Part shown: piece after piece, positions 1-10,067 of the stretch
Numbering within the stretch: position 1 is the first letter of the stretch
Layout of the letters: each line of letters begins with the position of its first letter
Assembly (NCBI GenBank): GCA_004764695.1
Contig: SMSO01000025.1
Span: 3,555,102 to 3,619,101 of the forward strand
From: Schizochytrium sp. TIO01
Lineage: Eukaryota; Sar; Bigyra; Thraustochytrida; Thraustochytriidae
Direction: 5' to 3'
DNA length: 64,000 nt
Notes under the pieces: generated by a model
The model's input: only the letters and a program-made list of their open reading frames with translations
What the model was told of the DNA's origin: nothing
Database searches by the model: none
Made by a program: the position numbers and the translations under genes

Positions 1-42
1 ATGCTCAAGAGGACCGACCATCAGGGCTACTTCTATGAGTAG
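1..42 (+). CDS. Possible C-terminal tail of a gene cut by the left edge
   Basis: Frame 1 reads 13 sense codons and then TAG at 40-42, ending in the residues RTDHQGYFYE. Nearly all codons end in G or C, as in the strongly biased eS7 and SERBP1-type genes of this window, which is the only hint that this is coding. The ATG at position 1 is probably an internal methionine. It could equally be non-coding or run into an intron. Confidence 0.2.
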   Translation: MLKRTDHQGYFYE

Positions 43-760
43 TATGCAGGTGCCATCAAGTCCTCAAGGTTGGAATATCATCTTTCTACATTACATTGAG
101 TTCGGCACTAGATCAGCTGTTAGTTGAGCAAACGCGGGGAAAGGTTAATAGACAAAGATTGACCCCAAAAGCATCGACTTGGAGCTTTTACTTCCATCCA
201 AGTGTCTCGTCAGCAATTTATCAAAGAGAAACCACCAAAATTGACTAAAATCACATCGCCACGAAGTACCTATAACTCACTCCTGCTCCTTGGACAGGGA
301 AATTAATACTCCTACGACAGTGCGTACCTATCTATGTAGGGTGTATAGATCACCTCAGAATCCCGTGTATGGAAGCAGAATCCATCTCACAAAAGCCATC
401 TCGTCAGGCTTGAAGAATAAAGAGCGCTCGTCACGCTCCCTCGCCTCGCTCTCCTTCCCAAGCCCAGCAGTAGACAGACCTGTTCACTGTCAAGCAGCTC
501 CAAAACACACTGCGCAAAGCGACGATGATCACAAATTGAGAAAAAGAAAGTGAGAAAATGGAGAGACCAAGACTCGCCGCGGAACGATCCACGAGAGTTC
601 CGCTGCAAGTTCCTTGTGATTTTCCCTTTCTTGGTAGTAGGCCCTTAAGAGCTCGTATGCATGAAGAATGGTACCAATGGGGGTCCCGTGGGACTTAATA
701 TACTATAGGCTAAATAGTAGAAATGGTAGGAAGCAAGCAAGACGGGAAAAGCGCAATAAT

Positions 761-778
761 CGATTGATTGATCAATCG
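761..778. repeat. Short inverted repeat CGATTGAT-TG-ATCAATCG
   Basis: Two perfect 8-base arms are separated by 2 bases, about 730 bases upstream of the bZIP gene. It could be a protein-binding dyad or chance; only this copy was noticed. Confidence 0.5.
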
Positions 779-919
779 ACAGCGATTTGACGAGCACCAA
801 AGTGAAGTTGGTCTCGTGGTTGATCGCGAGGAGCGGAGTAGCCGAGGCACGGATCAGCCCGGGCCTTTGGTGCGGCTCGGGGAGCTTCACTTGAGGTGCG
901 AGAGAGCTAGCTCGGGGCC

Positions 920-947
920 CTCCTCCTCCTCCTCCTCCTCCCTCCTC
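920..947. repeat. (TCC)n pyrimidine microsatellite
   Basis: A run of TCC/CTCC units lies in the bZIP upstream region. It is a polypyrimidine tract, common in promoters of compact eukaryotic genomes. Confidence 0.8.
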
Positions 948-1511
948 AAGCGCGTCTTCTGACTGCGCATCCTCGTGTTGTTAGGTTTCTCAGAGCTTTG
1001 CTTTCGCCTCCGACTGCAAAGCGAAGCCCGCTGTTACGTGTCTTCAATTCAACACAACCTTGAAGGTATATATTTGGGCCGGGAGAGCCCTGTTTTTGCA
1101 GAGCGGAGGGAGTTAGGATCTTCAGCTGTTTGTCTGCGTTTCATCTCGTGCGCGCTTTCGATCCTTTGACCCTCTATACATACAAACATTCATACAAAGG
1201 TCCTTACTCGCGTCAACTTTCGATCAAATCCTGACGCCCGAGATCAACTTTTTAGATTACAACTGATTGAGCTCTTGAACGCGTTCTCGCGAGTCAGTTT
1301 TGGTATCTGGAGCACTTCTGTACAGCGTGGATCGTGGCTATCAAAGAGTAATAATTAACTTCGGTGGGGTTAAAATCTGCTGTCGTGAAGGTCAATTTTT
1401 CTAAGCTCTGAACAGGTTCAGGTCCGAGTTGAGTAGTTTTACAGAATCAATACTGACAAGATCCGTCTTTATCTTTGGGCAACTAGTTAGAGAAGAAGTA
1501 AACACGCAGCA

Positions 1512-3362
1512 ATGTCTCATCCTCGTCAGGGCGGCGAGAAGCTTGACGACGCAGCTGCCGCAGCTGCTGATATTGGCGATGGTCTTCTGATTGACGGTGA
1601 TGATGATCTTCTTGACTATTTTCTGGGCAACGAAGGCGGAGCTGATGGGATCGACCTAGATCTCAAGGGCCTTCCACCTCTGAGCATGGATGAGGTCAAC
1701 GATGGCATGGCAGGCTTGCTTAGGGAAGGACCAGGTGGCATGCCGGGTGCCTCGGCCTTTGATAGCTCCTACATGGCTCCATATGGCGGCAGCGAACATA
1801 ACATCTCAGATCAATATGGAGCAAGTATGCACCCGCAACATCCTCAGCAGCACCTTTCCCCGGCTTCTCAAGCGCAGCAAAGACATCAACAACCCGCAAG
1901 TTCCTCAGTTGGCTGGTCAAACCCGCAAAGCACATGGAATCCCTCACCACAGCCCCCTCAACCCGCAGGATACGCTGCCGTAGCAGCTCCAATGAGCACC
2001 GGATCTTCAGCTCCTACCGGGCCTGGTAGTGTCATGGGAGGTATGTCCCCCGCCAACACAATGCCGCCAAACGGAGCTTACAAAGCCAATCAACCTCCTG
2101 GAAGTCGCGGTGCTAACCCTACTTTAATGGGTGCAGTAACAGGCCCTGGAAGTGTAGCCCCAAGGCCCACGGGCCCTAGAAACCCCATCAAAGAAGAAGG
2201 GCGCGGAAACCTCAAAGTCCCAACCGGAGCACGTGGCGCCTCTGCTTCTGCTACAGCATCTGCGACAGCAACTCGCAATCTATCTGGTGCAGCTAGCTCA
2301 AGCTCTTCCAATGTTCCTGGTCCTTCTGTGACGAGTTCTGCGGCAAACCCAAGCCCAGTACCATCTTCAAGTGGCATCGGAGGTGTATCTTCGGACCCCG
2401 GTTCTGATGCCAAACCTGGTTCCACCGAAGAAGAGCAAGAACGGCATCGCCGACGTCTAGAACGCAATCGCGAGTCAGCTCGACTTAGTCGACGACGCAA
2501 GAAAGAAAATCTTGAACTGTTGGAAAACAAAGTGTCGCGTCTCACTGCAGATCTTGATGAACTTCGTCGCAGACATCTTGAGGAGGCGAACGTAGCACTG
2601 CAGGAGCGGAAATTGGGCCTGTTGAGAGATCTTCAAACACGCATGGCCCAGGGTAGCGTTGGAGGCGACGCATTGCGTTCACAGCTATTGAATATCATGC
2701 GCGAGACAGGTCCGTGCTCAAACGAACGGATGGCCATGTTGGAGCATCATTACAAACACTTGTTCAATTTGATCCTGCCTCCATATACGAAATTTCTGCT
2801 TTGGATGATGAATCAAGGAGAAGGTTTTTTCCAAGACAGCAATCAGCCCGGTGGTGTAAAACAGAATCCCATGGATCAGGATGGCGCACCAGGCAGAGGC
2901 CGCAAAGCTGATACACGTGCGTTGTGGTCGCTCATTTGCGCAGAGCTGAGCCTTAGTCAAGAGCAACAAGAAAAGTTGCGTGTCAACTACAAGACACAAG
3001 ATAAGGCACAAACTCGGGACGAGCGTGAGCGACTAAGCCTTTGTACAATGTATCTTGAAAAGCTGCGGAGCAACATTGCAACGCGAACCAAGGCCGTAGA
3101 AACGCACACACAAACGCTCTTTAACATTCTTTCTCCTGAACAAGCAGTTAAGTATGTCAACTGGATAGAAAATAATCGCGCAGCTCTTGATGCCTGTGGT
3201 GTAAGCGACTCCATTATTTTTGACCAGTTTCTTCAAGGGGGTGCTCAGAGTGCATCAAGTGTTGTCAATGAACCCCGGTTCGCAATGGCTCGTGAGGTCC
3301 TGCTCAAACCTGATGAAGAAATGACTCTCGAGGACCTCAATCACCTATTGGCTATTCTCTGA
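1512..3362 (+). CDS. bZIP transcription factor with long C-terminal helical domain
   Basis: A 616-residue sequence-specific DNA-binding protein expected in the nucleus. Residues 1-60 are acidic (runs of D and DD, possible activation region). Residues 60-300 are low-complexity Q/P/S/G/A. The basic region lies at about 310-331 with the bZIP signature N319-x7-R327, followed by heptad leucines L337, L344 and L351. From about 365 to the end there is a helical, non-repetitive domain with two similar phrases, LSLSQEQQEKLR and ILSPEQAVKYVNWIENN. Family knowledge: bZIPs dimerise through the zipper and bind palindromic ACGT- or TGAC-type sites. A large conserved module behind the zipper recalls plant TGA/DOG1-type bZIPs, but I cannot show homology to DOG1. 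The ATG at 1512 follows cacgcagcaATGT and is the first in frame. Its 3' end faces the TFIIS-like gene. Confidence 0.92.
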   Translation: MSHPRQGGEKLDDAAAAAADIGDGLLIDGDDDLLDYFLGNEGGADGIDLDLKGLPPLSMDEVNDGMAGLLREGPGGMPGASAFDSSYMAPYGGSEHNISDQYGASMHPQHPQQHLSPASQAQQRHQQPASSSVGWSNPQSTWNPSPQPPQPAGYAAVAAPMSTGSSAPTGPGSVMGGMSPANTMPPNGAYKANQPPGSRGANPTLMGAVTGPGSVAPRPTGPRNPIKEEGRGNLKVPTGARGASASATASATATRNLSGAASSSSSNVPGPSVTSSAANPSPVPSSSGIGGVSSDPGSDAKPGSTEEEQERHRRRLERNRESARLSRRRKKENLELLENKVSRLTADLDELRRRHLEEANVALQERKLGLLRDLQTRMAQGSVGGDALRSQLLNIMRETGPCSNERMAMLEHHYKHLFNLILPPYTKFLLWMMNQGEGFFQDSNQPGGVKQNPMDQDGAPGRGRKADTRALWSLICAELSLSQEQQEKLRVNYKTQDKAQTRDERERLSLCTMYLEKLRSNIATRTKAVETHTQTLFNILSPEQAVKYVNWIENNRAALDACGVSDSIIFDQFLQGGAQSASSVVNEPRFAMAREVLLKPDEEMTLEDLNHLLAIL

Positions 3363-3915
3363 GCCTACATGCCCTAGCCCTGCCATTATCTCTTGTTGCG
3401 GCGGCTGCTACCGCTATCGTTGATTTGCTCCCGTTACCACCCTTGCGATCAACTTTGGCAGCCAATTTCCAGGTAGAATTTTCTCTGCAACAATCTCTAC
3501 TCGCATTTGTGGATACAACAGCTTTCTTCTCATTATCTAAGTCAACAATTTATATGATAACACACTTGACGCTGGTCTTCAAGAACACTCCTCCCATCCT
3601 ATATGCGCAACATGAAAGTTTTCACTCTCAATCTTGTTTACAAAAATTCGTTATAAGCGATCCTTGTTCAAAATGAACAGGTATGAAATGGCAAGACTAA
3701 GAATATTCAATTTGTATTTCTATCAATTCAAATAGGTAAATTTAAAACGCTGTGGCATGCAGCCGGCTGATACGGTTATGCTAATACCGCATTTTTTATT
3801 CATAGAGATGGACTTGCGCAAATTCTTGCCGTATGACTTATCCTTTCGCTTTTTCATATCCACCTAGTTTTTTTACATTCAATTCTATTCGATCCATCGA
3901 CCCCAACATTACAAT
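3363..3915. other. Convergent intergenic region (3' ends of bZIP and TFIIS-like genes)
   Basis: AT-rich sequence between two converging stop codons, presumably both 3' UTRs. No coding sequence or RNA gene recognised. Confidence 0.5.
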
Positions 3916-5274
3916 TTAATTTTCTGTCCAAGAATGGCCACAAGATGGGCAACGAAACCTTTTGCTCTCAGCATCATTTTTCTCCTTATTGCCATATATT
4001 TCAGCCTTTGTGCTTTCTGGTCGAGAACTTGCAAGAGAAAACATGACAATGCCTTTGGTGTTTTCGCACCTAGGGCACTGGGCATTATCTACAACACGTT
4101 TGCTCGCCAAAGCTTCCTCTGTAGAGACAACGCGGTGCTGCTCAAATACTTCTGCTTGAGAGCGTTTAAGGTTAGCCAAGCTTCTTGGGTCCATCAAAGC
4201 GGAGTGATCCATTCTAACAAATTCAATCGGTGAAAGAGTTTCGTTGACGAGTTTCTGCCGCAACTTTTTATTTTCTGCAACACGCAAATTATATAAGATT
4301 CCTCGCATCTGGTGCTTGTATTGATTTTGATCACCGTTCACATGCAGATACAGGCAATCCTCAACGTCAAGAGCAACTTTCCCAGCAGCAAATCGCGATG
4401 TCTCAGTGTCCTGAAGCAAGGCGTTTGCCAGAAGTTCCGCAGCCTTTTTCCGAAATGACTCCGCAGGAATGTGCGGCTGCCCCAAAAGTTCTTCTCCAGT
4501 TGGACGCCAAACGCGGCCTTTCTCTTGTTTGTCCTTAGATCCGTTACTCGCGAGTCGTTGAAAGGAAGACCCGCTCATCTTCTTGGAGTTGTTGTTGTCC
4601 TCCTCATCCGAAATAAGGTATATCTGGGTTCCCCTCTTGGGGCCATTGTTGTCAATAATCTCGTCATCGGTCTCACTATCCTCGATCTCATCATCCGAGG
4701 GGTCATCTTCTCCTGAAGCGCCACGAGCTTGCTTGCGTTTGAGCATTTTCATCTGCCACTCGTATAGCTTATCTGCATCGGTTCCAAATCTAGATGAGGC
4801 TTGCGTTGAACTAGAGGTCTTGTTCACAGAGGTCGATAGCGATGATGGACCTAGCAATGTCGAAAGTGATGACCTTGACTGAGCTTCTGCCTGAACTTCT
4901 TGCAAAAGTTGTTTGTGTAGTGCTCCTGAGGCAACCTTTTCGTGACGTTTGCGCTGCACCTTGACACGTTCCAGCTCACCAAGTAGATCTTGTTTGATTT
5001 CGCTGAGCATTTCGCGTACCACATCCTCCGTGGTCCGCTTCTGACGCTTCAAAATTCGAGTAGAAAGAACCTGCAGACCTACCCCGTCTGCAGAAAGACC
5101 ACCTCGAGAAGATGAAGATGTCGATGAAGCTGCGGCAGTAGCATCGTTCTTGCTGAACGCGTACGGGCTTGCGTAATAGTGGATGAGGCAAAAGGGATGC
5201 GAACGGCCTTGATGAATGCACGAAACACTAGCGTCCGCGCCGCAGCCGCGAGCTTCGCATGTCTGAGATGACAT
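3916..5274 (-). CDS. TFIIS-like transcription elongation protein
   Basis: A 452-residue nuclear protein. A cysteine/histidine cluster at the N terminus (C6, C11, C19, H21, H26, C29, H32) looks like a small zinc finger. Residues 45-60 are serine-rich and 90-250 are charged, with an acidic patch near 190-210. A TFIIS central (TFS2M-like) helical domain covers about 271-385, with the phrases GILYNLRVAENKKLRQKL and LSPIEFVRMD. A C-terminal zinc ribbon has C400-x2-C403 and C442-x2-C445. TFIIS stimulates transcript cleavage by stalled RNA polymerase II through an acidic D-E pair in the ribbon hairpin; here the equivalent loop is shorter and reads NDAES, so cleavage activity is not assured. The usual TFIIS N-terminal LW domain is not visible. 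The ATG at 5274 sits in a gccgccATGT context. Confidence 0.85.
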   Translation of the reverse strand: MSSQTCEARGCGADASVSCIHQGRSHPFCLIHYYASPYAFSKNDATAAASSTSSSSRGGLSADGVGLQVLSTRILKRQKRTTEDVVREMLSEIKQDLLGELERVKVQRKRHEKVASGALHKQLLQEVQAEAQSRSSLSTLLGPSSLSTSVNKTSSSTQASSRFGTDADKLYEWQMKMLKRKQARGASGEDDPSDDEIEDSETDDEIIDNNGPKRGTQIYLISDEEDNNNSKKMSGSSFQRLASNGSKDKQEKGRVWRPTGEELLGQPHIPAESFRKKAAELLANALLQDTETSRFAAGKVALDVEDCLYLHVNGDQNQYKHQMRGILYNLRVAENKKLRQKLVNETLSPIEFVRMDHSALMDPRSLANLKRSQAEVFEQHRVVSTEEALASKRVVDNAQCPRCENTKGIVMFSLASSRPESTKAEIYGNKEKNDAESKRFRCPSCGHSWTEN

Positions 5275-5787
5275 GGCGGCGTGAAAGTTATTGAGCGTCT
5301 GCCGCGAGTGCTTGGAACCACACCCTTCGGAACGGCGTTCTCATTATTATTCTTTATTTCTTTTCTTTTTTAAGGAGAAATAGGTATCGTTACCAATGCC
5401 TAGGTAGGCATGATGAACTTAACTTTCCTTTTCTTTATGATCCGGAATGTGCCAATACAAGTGCGGAAATGCAGATGCCAGACGGTATTTAGACAACAAA
5501 GATATCAGAGCGATGAGAAATGGCAAAGCTGGTGGTTCAATTGTAATTCTATCATTATATGGAAATAGAGAATTCGAAATTGTTGGAAACTGTTGTGGAG
5601 GCAAGATAAGCTTCAGGGAAAGGAGGAGGACTTATGAACGAAAGATGAAGGCCTGAGATTAAGCAACAAGCAAATGAAAAATTTTATATTTAGAGATTTG
5701 AAGAGAAGGTACTGTAGGCAGTGGGTTCTTTTTTACTGGGTCAATAATATTGAGAAACATGCAGAAATGAAATGGGTCAGGTTGCAA
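5275..5787. other. Intergenic region between TFIIS-like promoter and PEX7 3' end
   Basis: Contains the TFIIS-like promoter on the right of its start, a CTAGGTAGG motif at 5400-5408, a pyrimidine-rich tract at 5348-5371, and the AT-rich 3' flank of PEX7. No gene seen. Confidence 0.5.
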
Positions 5788-6837
5788 TTATTTAGGAATG
5801 CCACCACCGAGTGCGGGTGGCATGCCAGGTCGCTTGGGTGGTGGGGGAATCCGGGGTGGTGGGCCCTGAGAGAAATCAAACACGCATACATGTTCATCCC
5901 ACGATGCAGATGCCAAAGTATTAGGGCGAAACAAGCTAAAGTCTACCCCCATGACGAATTCCGAGTGTTGCTGACAACGCATAATAAGGGCATCCTCGCG
6001 ATCCATACGCCAAAGGTTGACAGACATATCGTAGGAGCAACTAGCAATGAGATTGGCATCATGCGGGGAAAACTTCAGCCTGCGAATCGCAAACTCGTGG
6101 CCGGCCATTACGGATAGTGTCTTATGAGGGTTACGAATATCGAAGACACGAATTGTACGATCTACAGAGCCACTGGCAAAGAGAAATTCATTGTATTTGT
6201 TCCAATCGACGGCAAGAACTTCTCCTTCATGAGCGTGAACTGTGGCAATACTGCGCGGTTGATTCATGTCAAAGATTTTAACTGTAGAATCCGCAGAGCA
6301 CGAAATGCACATGTTAGGGTTGCGTGGTGACCACTGGCAGTTATACACGCTGCCAGCATGCTCAGCAAAAGTTCGCAAAGACATGGGTGCGTTTGGGTCC
6401 CAAAGTTTGATAGTTCCATCCCAGCTCGCGGAGACGAATGAAGCCTTGGTAACAAGATTCCAGTCTACTGATGCACACTCCTGAGCATGCTCCTTAAAGT
6501 TCTGAATTGGGAAACCGTCTGAGCTGTTCAGATCCCAGAGTTTGATGGAACCGTCGCCTGAAGCACTGACAAGCTGGTTTTCATTGGCTTCGTTCCACGA
6601 GCAATCATACAGACCATCCTGCGTATCAAAGTGGCGCACAATGCGAGCCTGGCCATCTGGCATAATGCGTGCAATATACTGGCGTCCATTGCCCACAATA
6701 CCAAAGTATTGCGCAGAAGCTACTGCCAACAAGTTGTCGTGAAAAGGACTGAACTCTACACCGTAGTTATTGAAGCCCTCCGTGCGCAGAAGGCCCACGG
6801 CCCCGCCACCCATACCTCCTCCCGGCATGCCTGGCAT
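5788..6837 (-). CDS. PEX7: PEX7, peroxisomal PTS2 receptor
   Basis: A 349-residue WD40 propeller that binds PTS2 signals on newly made proteins in the cytosol and carries them to the peroxisome with a PEX5- or PEX20-type partner. The PEX7-specific first blade, with GVEFSPF then LAVASAQYFGIVGNGR, lies at about 26-52. Six more repeats follow, each ending in WD-like dipeptides (KLWDL, KLWDP, KIFDM, RVFDI, NLWRM, CVFDF). The open frame extends 39 codons further upstream, but only from a GTG, so the ATG at 6837 is chosen; the glycine/methionine-rich leader and the distance to blade 1 fit known PEX7 proteins. An upstream spliced first exon is possible. The tail is unusually proline-rich (PPPRIPPPPKRPG), a candidate SH3/WW or profilin ligand. 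Confidence 0.93.
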   Translation of the reverse strand: MPGMPGGGMGGGAVGLLRTEGFNNYGVEFSPFHDNLLAVASAQYFGIVGNGRQYIARIMPDGQARIVRHFDTQDGLYDCSWNEANENQLVSASGDGSIKLWDLNSSDGFPIQNFKEHAQECASVDWNLVTKASFVSASWDGTIKLWDPNAPMSLRTFAEHAGSVYNCQWSPRNPNMCISCSADSTVKIFDMNQPRSIATVHAHEGEVLAVDWNKYNEFLFASGSVDRTIRVFDIRNPHKTLSVMAGHEFAIRRLKFSPHDANLIASCSYDMSVNLWRMDREDALIMRCQQHSEFVMGVDFSLFRPNTLASASWDEHVCVFDFSQGPPPRIPPPPKRPGMPPALGGGIPK

Positions 6838-7721
6838 ACTGGGGAATGATAAAATCCCCTTGAAACCCACGCTAGACAGTCGTTCCTCGTGAAGCCTATA
6901 AGCGACACCTGTAGGCAAGGACCGGGGATCCAGTTGTGAACTTCCCTCGCCCACGCCAAGGAAACCTCAATCTCAAAATATAAGCCCTCACAAGATCCTG
7001 ATCGACTTTGTCGGCAATCTGTGAATGCTATTTCTTGACTTGGTCTGCTCCAAATTCCGCCTTATCAATGATAAGACAGATAAATGCAAAAATCAAACTA
7101 AGGGTGCGCCTATCTAGGACCCCGCTAGTGCTCAGTAATGGGTATTACAATTCTCTCCATGACTACGAGGGAAGATTAAAAAAAAGGAACGGAAAGGGGA
7201 ACAAGAACGCAGAGAGAACGATGCCAAGGGCAAGCGGAACAATAACAATGGATAAGCGGGTACTATGGCTGAAAGTATGATGCAAAAAGAGGGACTGGGA
7301 AAGCCTGGCTTTAGTTTGGGAAAGCATGGCTCTTGGTTGCGAACTATGCCGGTTGTGATATGTACACGCAGAGGAAAGCACATGGAAAAAGAGGTATTTT
7401 GAGATTACCTATGACAGGTTTAGGTGTTGGAGTATTGAAATTGAAACAGCGTGCTTTACTCGACCAACTAATTCTGTAATAAGAGAGTAGATGAAGTAAT
7501 TTTGGCTTGATAAAATCAAATTAAAAAAAGTAGACATGGTTTTGTTTGAAAACATTAGACAAATGGAAAAAAGCATAATTAAGTTGATATTATCAAATGA
7601 ATTTGTAGCGCGAGAACTCACTCGTTTGGGCCGCTTTGCTCTAGGTTTTGTTGGAGGCGGGGTGACTCAATTCATAAACTGCAAGGTTAAGCAGACTCCG
7701 CTTCGAGCAGAGGTTGAGACC
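6838..7721. promoter_or_regulatory. Divergent promoter region between PEX7 and the ribosomal oxygenase
   Basis: About 880 bases between two head-to-head start codons. The right third (7480-7600) is very AT-rich. An in-frame ATG at 7536 would lengthen the oxygenase by 62 residues but lies in this AT-rich part and is judged to be leader. No other gene recognised. Confidence 0.45.
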
Positions 7722-9578
7722 ATGGACGACGCTGCCCAGAAGCGCAAGCGACAGGCAAAGAACCGCCGCCGTGCCGACAAGAAACGTGCAAAGAAGAATG
7801 CGCTGTATGGACGTGCTCCAGTGGCCAAGGCGCTCGGGACCACCCAAGAAGGGTCTGACTCGGACTCCGTCGCATCGGACCTAAATGAACATGTGGAAAC
7901 TGTGAAAGAAGTAGGTACTGAGAAGAAGGTCGCTGCTGGATCAAAATCAGGAAAATCTGCGTTAAAGGCAGCCTTGATCAAGAAAAAGAAGAATTTGGCC
8001 AATAGCAAGTCTAAATCTACCGCTACTTCACAGCTTGCAGGCGCCAAGGAGGTGCAGGCAATCTGTGATAGCACTCCAGGAGATTTCAGACTTGCAGGAG
8101 AGCGGGCCCTTCAATGGATTATTGGCAGCGGCATGCCTGTGGAGACCTTCATGTCGGAGTACTATGAAACTAAACCTCTCCTGGTACGCCGCAACAAAAC
8201 TGGTCAGAGCAACTACTTTGATGGACTCCTGACACAGAGCGACATTGAGGAAGCCCTCCAAAAAGGCAAACTCAAGCACAACCGCGACTTTAGCCTCACA
8301 GCGTACCGTAATGGCAAGCGCGAGACCCTCAAGCACGATACCGAGGCTGTGGCCAAGGCCAAAGAAGTTATGGCCCTGTTTGGGGAAACACAAGGTGCCT
8401 CCATTCGTTTGCTTCGCCCCCAAGAGCTTAGTGAGCCCATCTGGAAACTAGTTACCCTCATGGAAGGATTTTTCAACTGCGGTGGTGGCGCAAATTCCTA
8501 TCTGACACCTAAAGGTTCTCAGGGTTTTGCTCCCCATTACGATGATATTGACGCTTTTATCTTGCAGCTCGAGGGAGCTAAGGAGTGGACTGTGTATCAC
8601 CACTACGAGTCCAAGAAGAAGGATGACGATGATGACGAGGAGGAAGAGGACGAGGAGGATGAAGAAGGTGACGAGGAAGATGAGGAAGATGAGGAAGACG
8701 AAGATGATCCTGATGAGCTCTTCCCTCGCAACCCGCGCTACTCAAGCAAGGATTTCACTGAGGAGCAGGTTAAGAAGCACCTCAAGGTGGCAATCCACAC
8801 CACGCTCGAGCCTGGTGATATGCTTTATGTGCCTCGTGGTATGGTGCACCACGCCAAATCCAAGCTTCGGGACCACTCCCTGCACGTGACTCTTTCTGTG
8901 GGCCAGCTTAATACTTGGGCTGATTTTATTCGTGAGGCCTTACCCCAGGCCATTCAAAAATCCTGCCTGAATGATACTACCAGTGAATGTGAGCCCCTTC
9001 GCCGCAACCTTCCCCGAGAGCTCAACGAGTACATGGGTGTAATTAACTCTGACGACCACACTGATCCGCGTCGTCGGCAGTTTGTTGCTGAGATGCTCCG
9101 TCTCATTAGCGAACACGTATTACAAAATATTGATTTTGACCTCATTGCTGATCAGATGGGTGTCCAGTTCCAGCATAATCGCCACCGCCCAATTGGCGTG
9201 CTGCCTCTTCCCCAAGCTGCAAGCCTCGAAACTGACAAGGACGGTGCTCCCGTGGAAGTTTCGGATGAGGAAATCGATAGTATTGACGCTAACACACAGG
9301 TTGTGCTTGTTGCCAAGGGAGTTGCAACTTTGACCGTGGAGGGAGATAAGGCCCTATTTTATCATTCGTGCAGGAACACGCGTACATACCACGAAACAGA
9401 CACCCGCGGACTTGAGTTCGGTGTTGAAGATGCAGAGACCTTGGAATGGATCTTGCGTTCTGACCCCACGACACCATTTACCATTGGTAAGCTACCTAAA
9501 CATCCTTTTGATAAGGAGGATACTCTTCGCATTGTACGCTTCCTCGTCAGCGAAAATGTTCTTTCTCTTTGCGACTAA
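7722..9578 (+). CDS. JmjC ribosomal oxygenase (NO66/MINA53 family)
   Basis: A 618-residue Fe(II)/2-oxoglutarate dioxygenase of the NO66/MINA53 group, whose known members hydroxylate a histidine of ribosomal protein uL2 or uL15 in the nucleolus. The N terminus is a lysine/arginine-rich nucleolar-type signal (residues 4-26) with a second basic stretch near 85-100. The cupin core has iron ligands H272 and D274 in HYDDIDAFILQLEG, and the distal histidine is probably H388 in SLHVTLS. Between them sits an extreme D/E run (about 298-332) followed by DPDELFPRNPRY, making the ligand spacing much longer than in human NO66. A C-terminal dimerisation and winged-helix region follows. The ATG at 7722 (gaccATGG) is preferred over the in-frame ATG at 7536, which lies in AT-rich leader and adds unrelated residues. 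Confidence 0.93.
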   Translation: MDDAAQKRKRQAKNRRRADKKRAKKNALYGRAPVAKALGTTQEGSDSDSVASDLNEHVETVKEVGTEKKVAAGSKSGKSALKAALIKKKKNLANSKSKSTATSQLAGAKEVQAICDSTPGDFRLAGERALQWIIGSGMPVETFMSEYYETKPLLVRRNKTGQSNYFDGLLTQSDIEEALQKGKLKHNRDFSLTAYRNGKRETLKHDTEAVAKAKEVMALFGETQGASIRLLRPQELSEPIWKLVTLMEGFFNCGGGANSYLTPKGSQGFAPHYDDIDAFILQLEGAKEWTVYHHYESKKKDDDDDEEEEDEEDEEGDEEDEEDEEDEDDPDELFPRNPRYSSKDFTEEQVKKHLKVAIHTTLEPGDMLYVPRGMVHHAKSKLRDHSLHVTLSVGQLNTWADFIREALPQAIQKSCLNDTTSECEPLRRNLPRELNEYMGVINSDDHTDPRRRQFVAEMLRLISEHVLQNIDFDLIADQMGVQFQHNRHRPIGVLPLPQAASLETDKDGAPVEVSDEEIDSIDANTQVVLVAKGVATLTVEGDKALFYHSCRNTRTYHETDTRGLEFGVEDAETLEWILRSDPTTPFTIGKLPKHPFDKEDTLRIVRFLVSENVLSLCD

Positions 9579-10067
9579 ACTTCTGCTTTGAATTTCTATC
9601 ATCATCGGAAACACTATACAAGGTATAGAGGCGATTTCCCAAACAAAGCAAGATTGAGCCTGCTTCAATAACGCAATTGACAAACTAGTAAAACCGTATA
9701 AGAGCTATATGAAATTTAATGAACCTAATTTTCACAAGTTTGCTCATTGAATGGGCTTAACTTCAGGAAACTAACCTTCAAAGAAGTTATACATAAATCC
9801 CTAATGCATTGGCACTTGATATTCTAATTGGAAGAGGAAAGATAGTTCGTCTCCCCATCTTCTATTTTCAATGTATGATCAAAGAACTTTTGATTCCTAA
9901 GTTTAGGGAGGGTGTCCTCGGTATGTTTTGAAGACAGCTTGTCAATTTAATTTTTAATTTTTAAAAAATAAATTGTGCTGAGATAAAATAATGATATGAA
10001 GACGAAAAGGTTGATCAATGAGCAAACTCGTAACTTCACATCCGATTGTGCCTCGTGCCAGGATATC
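9579..10067. other. Intergenic region
   Basis: AT-rich 3' flank of the oxygenase gene and promoter of the split FAM241-like gene. A run of A/T at 9945-9975 is present. No coding sequence seen. Confidence 0.5.

Larger units (their letters stand above)
43..1511. other. Intergenic region and leader of the bZIP gene
   Basis: No convincing coding sequence is seen here. It holds a (TCC)n run at 920-947 and a short inverted repeat at 761-778. The last 400 bases before the ATG at 1512 contain many short upstream frames and are presumably promoter plus 5' leader. Confidence 0.5.

Noticed and set aside
2090-2545. A 151-codon minus-strand frame
   Set aside because: It is antisense to the low-complexity and basic regions of the bZIP gene.
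5674-6117. A 147-codon plus-strand frame
   Set aside because: It is antisense to the last third of PEX7 and has no domain.
7536-7721. N-terminal extension of the ribosomal oxygenase from the upstream ATG
   Set aside because: The extra 62 residues lie in AT-rich leader sequence and break the typical basic nucleolar start; the ATG at 7722 has the better context.
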